Positions 1 to 10,867 of a stretch of 64,000 nt of DNA are shown here, in pieces; position 1 is the stretch's first letter; every line of letters begins with the position of its first letter. The notes beneath the pieces are model-generated. The model made no database searches. It was given only the letters and a program-made list of their open reading frames with translations, and had not been told where the DNA came from. Origin of the DNA: Stereum hirsutum FP-91666 SS1 (Eukaryota; Basidiomycota; Agaricomycetes; Russulales; Stereaceae); NCBI RefSeq assembly GCF_000264905.1, contig NW_006763140.1, forward strand, positions 172,713 to 236,712, in the 5' to 3' direction. The translations under genes and the position numbers were made by a program.

Positions 1-39
1 GAAGACGACTAAGAAAGAAGTCTCGTCCTCCCGATCACA

Positions 40-156
40 ATGTCTTCGAGCTCCTCGACCGAAGTCGCGACGGCGTTCCACCCGAATCCCCACAACGTTC
101 CATCCACGATCTTCCATCGCCACAAACTCCACCCCACCTCCCCCTCCCCGACATGA
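40..156 (+). other. upstream ORF overlapping the start codon of the first gene
   Basis: An ATG at 40 opens a 38-codon Ser/Pro-rich frame. Its TGA stop (154-156) overlaps the downstream main ATG (153-155) as ATGA. The uORF is in a different frame from the main protein. If it lies in the 5' leader, ribosomes would finish exactly on the next start, a layout that permits termination-reinitiation control. The window begins only 39 bases upstream, so the real transcript start and a possible upstream exon cannot be seen. Confidence 0.3.
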
Positions 157-3100
157 ATCCTTCCTCATCTCCACCGAACAGGACGCCACTCCTCTCTCGC
201 ATCAACTCCGTCAAGAAATGGGGCGTTTCGCGGAAGAAACGTTCGAGCACTACCCCCTCCGAGGTCGAACTCGACGACAACACACCGCGTCCTCCCTCCC
301 GCATATCCGACCAGTTCGCTCCCCCTCTCGTGCGAAGCCAGAATTCAAGTGGCGACGCGTCGCCGTTCAAAGGCTCCAACGGCAATGGCAGTGGTGGCGG
401 CGGCGGCGGTGGATGGTTTTTTCGGTCTTCTGGCGGGGGTGGGCCTGAGGCCCCGTCAGCATCAACGCAACAGGCGTACGCGGACCTGAACCTGGATCCG
501 AACGTGAAACACCAACAATCGATCGGTCGACTTCGAGCGTTCTCTGATGCTCTGGACGATCCGTCTTCGTCGTCAGCATCTCCTGCGGCTGCGAAGAAAA
601 AGAAATCGATAATTGGGTTTTTGGATCAGCGTCCTTCGAGTCCGTATCACCATCAGCAGCAAGGAGGAAGGTCGACGCCGGATCCGGATCTGGATACGAC
701 GCCCCCGCCTTCGCCGTTGATGGGTGGTGGTGGTGGTGGTGGTGGTGGTGTTGGGATGGGAAGACGGCCGGCTTCGATGCAGGTGGTGGGTATGAAGCCG
801 TTCTTTCCTAGAACTGTTAGTGATATGCATTATCACCATCAGCAGCACGGATTTCACATTATGGGAAGATCAGTCTCACGGTCGACGTTCGAGGGAAGTA
901 CGGACGACTTGGGCGGCAGGGAGAAGAGTGGCGAGAGGGGGCAGAGTAGAGAGAGGGATAACAATGGCCGAGAGAAAGAGGGGTTCACGAGGTGGAGGAG
1001 AATCTCACTGGTGAAGAAGCACAGGAGTTCGAAAAGTATTCCTGTGCAAGAACTGGAGGGACTTCCGGGGCGACTCAGCGCGAGGTCGTCGAGTACGGCG
1101 TTGCCTTTGCCACAAATCTCTGGGCTTCCAAGTTCGGGATCACAGATGCATCTAGGCCTACTACCGCCAATACAACTCGATCCCCCTTCGCCGAACCATC
1201 GTCGTAATGGAAGTGGGACGGAAGTTTCGCTTTCGTCACCGATGGAGGAGCGGACTACCGACTCGTTGCTTCTTCGCCCTTCCTCGTCTCTCAGTAAATC
1301 ATCGTTGACGCAACTTCGCCCATCTCCTTCAATTTCACCATCGTCCTTGAAGTCGACCGCACCGGCGTTGCAACAGACTTCATCTCTTGGTCGATCAACA
1401 CCTGTCCTTGTTCCGAGTCTACCTGGCGGCAGCAGCAGCAGTCATGCTCTGAGCGTGGCTCCTAATGTTTCGCCGTCCGCTGGAACGATTGTGCCAAGGC
1501 GGAATTCGTTGGGCGATTTGAAGATCCCTGCGAGGATCAGTCAGGCGCAGGTCGGGCTGAAGCGAGATCTCGGGATGGTGAGGGAGTTTGCCAGAAGTGT
1601 GGAGAGTGAGTGTCGCTTGATAACGAACCTTCACCTCGTATTCTCTCTCTTTTGCTCAGATGCCCACGGTTTCTGACTCGTCACTGTTAACGATAGGATT
1701 GAAGGAACTGTTGAACATCTATCATAGCCTCGTGGTCGAACTTCAGGCGATCATCCTGACCATTCCGCGATCCCCCTCCCGCTCCGGCACCTCCTCTGCT
1801 CTGCCCATACCTGTCGCCATTCCCTCAAGACCTGAAGGGTTCTTGAACGTAACGCATCGTCGCGCACGCTCGAACACGAACCCTTCGTCAGCGCCACATA
1901 CCCCTGCCGATGACCCACAGCAATACTTCCTAGGCCTCTATCACGCAATCGACGCCCGTTACCAAATCAGCTGGGAATGCGCCGAGCTGCTTATTGAGCT
2001 TGGAAGTGGCTCAGTGGCCACTGCAGGTCCTTTGAGCTCAGCATCCGCGTCAGCATCGCCTTCAGCCAGGTTGTCGCCACCCACGAAAAGCATCAGCGTT
2101 CCTCCAAGCAGTGACCATCGAAAGATCGAATTTGGTGACACTGTGCCCAGGAAGCCTCCTTACCACCGCGAACGCGCTATCACATTGACTGGAGACGAGT
2201 CCAAGCCAGCTCCGCCTACATTCGCGAGTCAACAACACCTTCCGCCGGCATCGATTCTCGTGAACCCGAATTATGCAAGCGTGACTACTCCATTGAAAAC
2301 ACCGAATCCGGGATGGAGAGCGTCGACGGGACGGAACGATCTTTCGCAGAGACAATTGTGGTTGTTGAGGGACATGTTGAATAGTGGGAATAATTCGTCG
2401 GAGGGGTCGCCTTCGGGTGGTGAGAGTGTACGGATTCCGAGTGAGACGAGAATCGTGGAAGAGAATTGCGGCACTAGTGTCAATCGTGGGTGGAAGTGGG
2501 GCGCGGATCCGATGGGCTCGACTGTGACGCTACCTTCCGAAGAATCGGCGATGACGGGCTTGCCTTCGTCGTATAATTCTGCGACGGGGATTCCTGCTGG
2601 TGCTGCCCCCATTGTGACATCTCTCGAGAAGAAGCAACGAAGGATGTCGAGGCTAGGAATGAGTGGCTTGAGGGATATGTTGAAGAGTCTGACGAAGAAT
2701 GTTGGGACTGGAGGTGTGATGGGACTTCCTTCCGCGGCGATCAGTACCGAGTCCTCCTTGGACAGTCACGGACAAGGTGTACGTCCCCCTTCGCGATCGG
2801 GTGGTCAATCCATCTCTGGCAAATCGTCAACACGTCGACGGGCGAGAACATCCACCGGTCCTGAGTTAACGTCTTCGTCTATCAGAGCCACTTCCCCTCC
2901 GTTTAGTCATTCCTCGTACACGAGTGGGTCTACCAGTACACCTCGACGGCCCTCTCTCGCCTCGATTTTTAGGTTCTCGCAGAAGTCGAAGTCAGGCTCC
3001 GGGGACTCTACACCTAGTAACCCCGACGCCCCTCCAGTCCCTCGAACTCATGCCCATACACAAGAGTCGTCGGGGAGTGAAAGCAACTCCGGTAGTAGTG

Positions 3101-3921
3101 CGTGGGACTTGAAAGAGGGTAAGCACGGGGATGACGAGGAAGAGGAGGAAGATTGGGATCGTGTGGAGTCGTCGGAGGATGTGGAGATGGACGCGAAGAT
3201 GTTGGGTATGAGCCCCAGCTCTACTCTCTCGGGCGGTGGAGGTAGTGACGGGTCCGCTACGATTCGAGGGCGCAAGTCTATGTCTCCTTGGAAGAGGAAG
3301 AGCAAAGCCAAGAGCAAGGACCAGAACTCGCTCCAGGAGCTGGCGAATGTCTATAAGAGACCAGAGCAGGCTTCTTCTTCGTCCTCTTCGCTCGCGATGT
3401 GGGCAGAATCGGCTGCAGCCATGTCACCTTCTACGCCACCTCACATTCCACACGGATTGCCGGTACCTCCTCCTTTGATGACGTCTGGGTCGTTGTCTCA
3501 TGCGAGTTCGCTCTCACGGCCTACTCGGTTATCGAATGTTGAGGAGACTCCGGGTGAATCCAGCGGGAGTGGACTGGATCTGCATATATCCACTCCGAAG
3601 TCGAAGGGTGGACGACAAGACCGATCGAGATCCCGACACAGTCCTCATCGACCTTCCTCTCGCACCGGCGGTGGAAGCGGAAGTCGAAGGAGCACAGTCA
3701 CTGGTTCGGTACGGTCAGCACCTTCAGGCTTGCAGGATGCGCTATCTTCGTCGACGTCCACGGCCGTCGGTAACCCGAAGCTAGCGATGACCCCAGAGAA
3801 TATCAAACCGTTATTGGAGAATGCAAAGGAGGTGCATGCGAGGTGTGAGGAGTGCATTGTGGAGATAAAAGACCTACTGGCCGCTAGCCAAGGTGAGGTC
3901 GGGATAGGTATAGCGTCGTGA
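153..3921 (+). CDS. large Ser/Pro-rich, mostly disordered protein, function unknown
   Basis: Two exons, 153-1605 and 1697-3921, encode 1,225 residues. The 91-nt intron has donor GTGAGT, branch CTGAC and acceptor ATAG. A nearer AG at 1658-1659 gives the wrong frame, whereas 1696 restores it. The protein is dominated by Ser, Pro, Gly and charged low-complexity sequence: poly-Gly near residues 75-85 and 190-200, His/Gln runs, and an acidic E/D run in the second half. Basic patches such as WRRISLVKKHRS occur. Only a few stretches look folded: a helical segment across the splice junction (about 470-510), a short segment with DARYQISWECAELL, and a C-terminal helix rich in E, K and two Cys (last 50 residues). 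I do not recognise the family. Such proteins are often cytoskeletal or signalling scaffolds, but that is a guess. An N-terminal exon outside the window is possible. Confidence 0.75.
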
Positions 3922-5507
3922 GTGGTGAGTGTGGTGGTGGTAGGTGTGGTGGTGCAAGTGGGGGTGAGACTGGAGGCGGTGTCGATGTCAATATTGGGAG
4001 ATATCGACACTCGCACTCCATGCCGTCGTTCGTTCATTTCATTCGTTTTCTTGCTTTCGTGGTCGGTTGATCGTCTGCTCTCCGCATGTATAAATACGTT
4101 GCTCTGCATCTTCTTTCTCTCATCTATCTCATCTCCTTTTTCTTCTCCAACGATCGTGACCGTCGATTCCCAACCTCTCGTTTCTTTTCTTTCTCTCTCG
4201 TTTGCTGTGTTATCCGCACAACCATCGGGACTTATATCGCATACCCTGCATCGTATAACTCTCCTGACCGTACAGATACACGCGACATTGACCTGCACAC
4301 ACCATCTGGACCTCCTGCTACCCACTCCTTCATTCGCGACTACTTATACAGCTCCTCGGACTCATTTCTCGTCTCTCACGCACATGTACATTACGCTCCG
4401 ATGATTTCCGTCAAGACGTCCTCCATGCCCCCGATGTACATGCCGTTTACCCCTCTTGAGGAGGCACTGACTGTACGTACTAGGATTCGCAATGGCATTG
4501 ACTTTCGATATCTTTGATGGTCCGTGTTGCGAAGTTTAATCTTCTTAGATCTCGGCCATGAAACGGATGCCCACGGGACCAATTTTGCCATGTCGGGAAC
4601 GATGCAGAGTTGCCAGTGCGGCGAGCACCACTACGATTATGCGATATGGCTCCCACTACATAGGAGGAAATCCTTCACTTTTTTGAAATGTATTATCGAA
4701 CTGAGAAATTGGATAGTGAATGGTCTGATGAGTTTAGTTGGCAAAAATGAAGACACCGCAGCGAGTCCAGCGACATTGCCAGATAAAAAGCGTCGCCACA
4801 CCAGTGGCACCGAGTGGCTGACTAATTTTTGTTTGCGCAATTATATATAGCTTTGTCTTTCTTTGAGTCCGAGTCTTTCTTCCTTCCCAAGTCCTTCCCG
4901 CTGCGTTCGGCTGCTTCTCTGACGACTTTCTCCAAGTACTAGCCCCTTACTCGATTTTATATCTGCTCAAGATCAATCATAAATATGCTTTATCAAGCTC
5001 GTTTGAGTATTCAGACAGCGCTGAGCGGGCAGCAGGTGTGTGCGGTCCCAGTACAAATCCTGCACAGATCACGACAGAAGAATGAAGGAAGGTGAAACCA
5101 AAAATCGAATAGGTGTATGAGCTCGCGTTTGCGGGCCTCAGGTCGTCTATAGGTTATGAGGCCTATATGCGGAAAGACGATGACAGAAGCTACAAGCACT
5201 ATCACTAAACCTTTCTGAGAGTCTGTACAGCATCGGCTGTGTTGGAAGTCTTCTTGTGTATTTATAGGTGGTGAAGCAGGTAAAAGTTATACTCTTGGCT
5301 AATCTATACCCCTATGGAGTGTCGCGATGTGTTGAAAGCGCTGTCCTGGTGTCCTTGTTCTTACCGTACTGTCAAATGCGCTTGCCCGCCTTGAAGCTTG
5401 AAGCCTAGCATCATGACCCCACCGTCACGTTGCCCCCAGCGCTATATGGCCCTCAGCTGAGCCCGCACCGTGGCAGCCATACTGCCATCACGCAGGATGC
5501 ATTTACC
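3922..5507. other. intergenic region
   Basis: No convincing gene. The first 500 bases are T/C-rich and probably hold the 3' UTR of the preceding gene; the ORFs there lack coding character. A TATA-like ATTATATATAG lies near 4840 (+ strand), and a CTATAAATA on the - strand lies near 5262. Each is followed by only a very short ATG frame, so small unannotated transcripts cannot be excluded. Confidence 0.5.
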
Positions 5508-5515
5508 TATATAAA
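5508..5515 (+). promoter_or_regulatory. TATA box of the mushroom-specific gene
   Basis: TATATAAA lies 137 bases before the chosen ATG at 5652, followed by a C/T-rich leader. An earlier ATG at 5531 would leave almost no leader after this box, so 5652 is the better start. Confidence 0.6.
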
Positions 5516-5651
5516 CGCTGTCTTTCGCCCAATGGCAATGCCCTCTCATCCTCTCAGGGGCCTAAGCTTTCCTACACAGACAAAGCATTGGCTCTCGTTA
5601 CTTGCACGGTCGTTATTGTATTCGTCCCGGACCTTCTTTGCTACCATCGAA

Positions 5652-7069
5652 ATGGGCGATGAGTACACAATCCAGGTCGTAGAAGAGATGCTTTCAGAGC
5701 ACGATATCACAGAGTAAGTGCATAATTGTCCAGACACAGTTTTGCTTCACTGAAAAGTGTCTTCCAAGAACCGTGTCTGCTCCCTTTCTAGACCCCAATC
5801 AATACGCAAACCTCAGCTCGCATGATAATTCTTACAATCCCCTGTTCCTTCGAGTCCCCAACGGCCTCTCAGATACTTCTGAAGTCTGCACATATTCGAT
5901 CTCATGAAAGACTATGTCGGAGACTGATTGTTACCGTATTCCAGACTTCCAGCGATTACGAGGCCTCCCCCACTCTGACTGAAGGCTCATGGAGCAGTGA
6001 CGACTTCTTCTCTTCTCCGGTACCTGTCATTCCAATTACTCTGTCCCTGGCACTGCATCCGTATTTCTGAGCTAGAGATGACTTTCCAGAACTCCAACAC
6101 GCACAGCTCATCACCTCTTCTCAGTGAAGGTTCGTGGAGCGAGGAGGACTTCCTTGAACTTCTCTCGGTAAGGACGTCATCCTCAAATCTAGAACTTTGT
6201 TTTTAACTCATCTATTCCACGCTCTGGCATAGGATCTCAATTTCGACAGTTGGGAAGGTGCACCGCTTTCGTGGTTCCCACCTGTTTGGGACGGGCATAC
6301 CGGCACCTCCGTCCTTGATCCAGCCCCTGATGATCCCAACTTGGCTGTCGGAAGTACAAGCAATGCTCACGAAAGCGATGCAAGTACCGCATATCCTTTC
6401 GGCGAAGTCGAGCCTACATATTTCGACCCACACCTTACTTCGATGGTTATCATCAATCAAGACCGCCACGTACATCCTACGAAAAGAGGCAGAACTCGAT
6501 ATGGTCAAGCAACCGAAGGTTTCGTCTCGTTCCGCATGCTTAGTGCCCAGGCCGACGGTATTGTCGTTCGAGCCGCTCTTGATGGCGCGACGCTCGTAGG
6601 AGCGGAAGATATTGTCACACAAGACCACGCAGTCAACGTCATGCTACACATCCTGGTATGTCTGTGTCTCATGTGACTGTGCGATGGTCTACACGATATT
6701 CAGTGCGCATTTGTTTCAGTGGCCCGGTTACAAACCGTGGAAAACGCTTCTACGGACGAAGAACTGGGCAAAGGAACCGCAGCCGATATCACGCACTGAA
6801 CTCGCGAAACGTCTTGCGAGAGCCATAATAAAATTCACCGGTGTGCGTCTCTTTCCAATTGTATTTCAGTCCGGATCTGATTTTCTTTAAAGAATGCATC
6901 ACTCAAGGTACAGGTATCCGGTTTGGAATCATCATCGGAAGCGTCGACTGTTGCCGCCCTTGCTGATCTGACGGCGGATAGCATTGTTCTGCGGTCATTC
7001 TACCCAGTCACGAAAGGAGGGTGGCAGGTTGAGCTCGGTGTTCTACCACTGTTTAAGGAGCAAGGTTGA
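5652..7069 (+). CDS. mushroom-lineage hypothetical protein with WPGY..W motif
   Basis: Seven exons: 5652-5713, 5817-5883, 5945-6019, 6090-6167, 6233-6655, 6720-6842, 6893-7069; 334 residues, all junctions in frame. The C-terminal half carries WPGYKPWKTLL, then ISRTELAKRLARAIIKF, then an end segment with VTKGGWQVEL. This order matches a large family of uncharacterised proteins known from mushroom genomes (my recollection of the family). It is named by motif only; function is unknown. The N-terminal part is acidic and aromatic, with two successive exons that each encode an EGSWSxxDF motif (exons 3 and 4). Neither a signal peptide nor a membrane segment is evident. Exon 2 depends on a less certain acceptor at 5816; alternatives hit stops. 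Confidence 0.75.
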
Positions 7070-9159
7070 ATCCTGTAGCTGGTGTTTCCTCTTTTTTTCC
7101 AGACCTATTATGACAAATCAGTGACCCATCTCTCAGTTCCATCTATGGTTGCAATGTATATCAACCACAAGTTTTTACGCACGCCATGTATTGTTCATTT
7201 GTTTTCGTTTGTTTTGAATATTGCTATCATTTCGTTTCAGCTCCGCAGCAATGACATCCTGGTCCCAGACTGTCCCTCCTATGGACGTAGAATCTGAAAC
7301 TGCAATTCCTGTTGGGTTACACCGATCTCAGGCCCCATATCGTCACCGGTGAAAAGATGCAGTGACCTTGATGGCCTGTACGCACGGAACATGTTATCGA
7401 GGGAAGATATCAGGTCTTCTTTGTGAGTACAACCGTCTGCTATGCAGTGAATGGTTCTATCTTCCATTGGCACTCATATTGGAAAAATTTATTCCAAATG
7501 AGTATCGAGGCCAGACAGCTGTACGTCAGGTGGCTGCTACTCCGTGTCCTTCCTTCATTTCGAGCACCTCAACATCGAAACACCGAGGACAAGTATTTGG
7601 CTATATTCGTCACAATCAGCTTTCGTACTGAGTTACCCGGTTGTGGCTATTACAGAAAGGTGTGTAGTATAAAGTGGCCAAGCCTCCGAAGGTCCCACCA
7701 GAAATTCTGCGTTCCCGCTCTGATCGGATGAACGAAGCGCTCCATTTGCTTCTCACAACCTTGCGCGCCTGTAGCTCACAGCAGTAAGCTATAACCTCTT
7801 TGAAATCACTACCAAAGGCGGTGTCATTTTTTTCGCTGGGCTAATACTATGGATTGTATCCAACTCAGATCATCAAGACCCCCGCTTCCTCACCGGCACA
7901 CCTCAACCCGACCATGCCAAGACCATACCAATATTGCGAGTAATTTTTGGCTTACTGGGGCATAAGAAAAATTATGTAGACAACACACTGGATATTGAAA
8001 CAGACTAGTAAACAGTCAATATCTATATGATGGCTGTTACTGGACGTCAACCGAACAGAATGATTCGTAGACAGAGTTCGCGCTGTGGCAACGCCACACA
8101 ACTTACGCCACATTCAATCGGCCAAACCCGGTCGTTCGTCGGCAGCCGCACTCAATTTTCTTTTTTCTCAACAAACTACCACAACAACCCGACTCATGCG
8201 CTTACATTCCCCCGTTCATACTATCGAGCTCAGCCCCTATGAAGCATTCCGTTTAGTACAAGTACCTCTCATGCTCCCGACTGCCAACTATGGTCAAGGC
8301 TCCTGGTGCTTGTGCCCTCCTGCCTCGCACTAGTATGGACTGCTAGTCTGAGGTCGAAACTCTCTGGCTCAAACTAACGCTTGTTCTTGCTCTATACCTG
8401 ATTACCATACGCGTACTTGTATCAAGGTGATAGTTACCTTGTGGTGGAATCAAGCTTAGTATGACTGTGATGGATTATCCTCGTCCGAATGCGTCGCTCG
8501 CGTGATCGTCTACGACACGGTTCTTGCGAGCTTTAATAGCTGCAATATATTCCAGATATGCATAGACATAGGGCCACTGCGGGGAAGTAGGCGACTCATC
8601 CTTCTTACAAAGAAGGTCCATCCGGGACCACGACATTGTCGACGTCGACAAGGAAGACTTCGTGTTAGTTCGGAGATCAACTTGCTCTCGAAGTTCAGTC
8701 TAGCGGAAGATGTTTGCAGAATCCCAGTGACGTTTGGGTTACACTGCGGGTCTCTTGATTCTTGGCGCGTGACCATGTCTACGGTATGTATGTCATGATG
8801 TTCTTCCGAACAAGCAGCGTTCGTTCATGCAGTAGCTTCCATGATTATTGATGTTGCATACAACGAAGGTATCGTGTGTTCTTCAACATGCGTCGTTCTT
8901 GCATGGTTGATCCTTATTTTCCGTTGGCAGATGAACAATGCTCGTATTCTCCCTGTATGTTTCTGTCGTGCTCTCTCGGGTGGCTCCGGGGGGTGTGTTG
9001 TTGATGTCTTCGCGTTCTTCGTTGAATGTTCAGCACGCCTTGACCTCGAATTCACAACATCATACTCCCTTATTTTCCCTCCCTTTCCTCATTCCTCTCC
9101 ATCCTTGTTACTTACTTGTCATTTATCACTCACACTTTGTCCTCCTCTAGCGAGCATGA
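7070..9159. other. intergenic region without a supported gene
   Basis: Only short overlapping frames are present, none recognised. A moderately open stretch at 7423-7731 (+) may be a decayed fragment, but it has no family match. From 9050 to 9156 the + strand is pyrimidine-rich, like a leader, directly before an ATG at 9156 that runs into the repeat array. Confidence 0.5.
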
Positions 9160-10867
9160 CGATACCTTCGCTACACACACATTTAAAAAGCATCGTTCTT
9201 CTCCCGAACTCGCTGCTTTTGTATCTAAGCTTAGCTCAGGACTTCCGTCTCGATGACTCGACATATGTTTCTTCTCTCCCTTGCTGGACCGCTTCTCCTT
9301 CTGATTGTCCGGCGGCAGAGGTCGATGACCTCTCTTTTGTGCTCTACACTCAAACTGGTCTGCGTACCCTTCCCCTCGATATCTCCTTCGAGAATCCGCA
9401 TCGATGACCTGCCTCCATTCTCTGAACAAGCCCTGGAAGTGGAAGTCCATGGGGACTCTTTTCTCCGGAAGCTCAGGACACTGGCACGCGCTTTAGAGCT
9501 ACCTCGTACCCTCGTCACGGTTCATACATACACTGCTCATGACTCAACTCAATGTTTTTTCTTCTCTCTCTCTCGCTGAACTCTTGCTTCTCCTTCTGAA
9601 TATCCGATGGCTGTATTCGGTATACTCCACACTCTACGGTCTGCCGTCTTGAGTCCATGTGGTCCTCCGCTCTCAGCCTACATGTCTTTCAAGAGCACTG
9701 CTACTGATGACTCGCCTCTATGATTCCGGAAGTGTGTGGCGATTCGACGCCTTTTAAAAGCTCAGGACATTGACACTGGCATGAGCTTTAGAGCTGCTTC
9801 GGACCCTCGTCACGACTCTACGAACTTTCATCTTTCATTTCTCATCTCAGACGCCGTCTTCTCCCGTCCTCACTGATTTTGGATCCATTCTTAGCTTTTG
9901 ACGACCCCGGAACGCACACATGACTGGAGTCGACGTCTCTCTTCTCCATCATTGGGCTCTCGCTTCTCCTTCTGAATATCCGGCGGCTGAGGTAGATGGC
10001 TTCTCTTTTGTGCACTCTCCAATCGTACGCGTGCTCTTCCCTCCGGCATGTCATTCGAGAATCCGTATTGGTGACCTCCCTCTACGATCTGGGCAAGCAA
10101 ACGGAGGCAGAACTGCATGACGCTTCTTTTCTTCGGAAAATCTCAGGACACTAAGGCTGACATGAGCTTTAGAACTACTTCGTGCCGTTGTCACGACTCT
10201 ACGCTTAGCTTTTTCCGACCCTTGGTCAACCCCGGAACACACACGTACATACAGAGCGTTATGACTCGAGTCGATGTTTGCTCCTTCTTCCTTGTTGCAC
10301 TTTACTTCTCCTTCAGAATATCCGATGACTCTATTCGGTAGAGCCTACAACCTACAGTCTATGTGCTCTTCCCCTCCTTCGAGAATAATGCTACTGATAA
10401 CCTGCTGCTATTTGTCAGGACGTGAACGATGGCGCGTTTCTTCGGAAACTCTCAGGCCGATACAGAGAAGAGGACACTCGTCACGACTACGAAAGTTCAT
10501 CTTTCCTCTCTCATCTCAGACACCCTCGTCTCCCGAACTCGCTGCTTTGGATCCAATCTTAGCTTTGAACGACCCCGGAGCACACGCATACACATACACA
10601 GCTGATGACTCGAATCGATACTTCTTTTTTCTCTACCTCGCTGGACCGTGCCGCTCCTTCTGAATATCCAGCGGCAGAGGTCGATGATTTACTTCCCTTT
10701 TGTGCGCTCTATACTGGTCTGCGTGCTCTTCCCCTCGACGTGTACTTCGAGGATACCGCCTGTACATTTCTGGAAGTGTACGACGACTCTTTTTTTTTCG
10801 GGAAGGCTCCGGACACTGACACCGACACTGACGCGAGCTTTCGTACCCTCGGCACGACTCTATGAAC
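9160..10867 (+). repeat. decayed tandem array, about five units of roughly 340 bp
   Basis: An anchor around CTTCTGAATATCCGGCGG recurs at about 9297, 9592, 9968, 10309 and 10655, giving spacings of 295-376 bp. Further shared blocks come in the same order in the units: CTCCCGAACTCGCTGCTTT, a TCGATGACTC-like block, TTCGAGAATCCG, a CTCAGGACACTGACAC-like block, and TCGTCACGACTCTA. Units 1, 3 and 5 translate to related peptides with the core SPSEYPAAEVD, followed in units 1 and 5 by LYTGLRALPLD-like sequence. Frames are interrupted by stops and shifts, so the array looks like a duplicated coding unit that has decayed, or repeated exons not spliced correctly here. No known repeat family was recognised. 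Confidence 0.7.

Noticed and set aside
3922..4517. Two overlapping frames after the first gene
   Set aside because: Val-, Phe- and Ser-rich due to GTG and CTT-type composition of a likely 3' UTR; no family resemblance.
5011..5275. Possible small gene on the - strand behind a CTATAAATA box, first considered as a mushroom pheromone precursor
   Set aside because: No CaaX end and no convincing frame from the ATG; only 28 codons before a stop.
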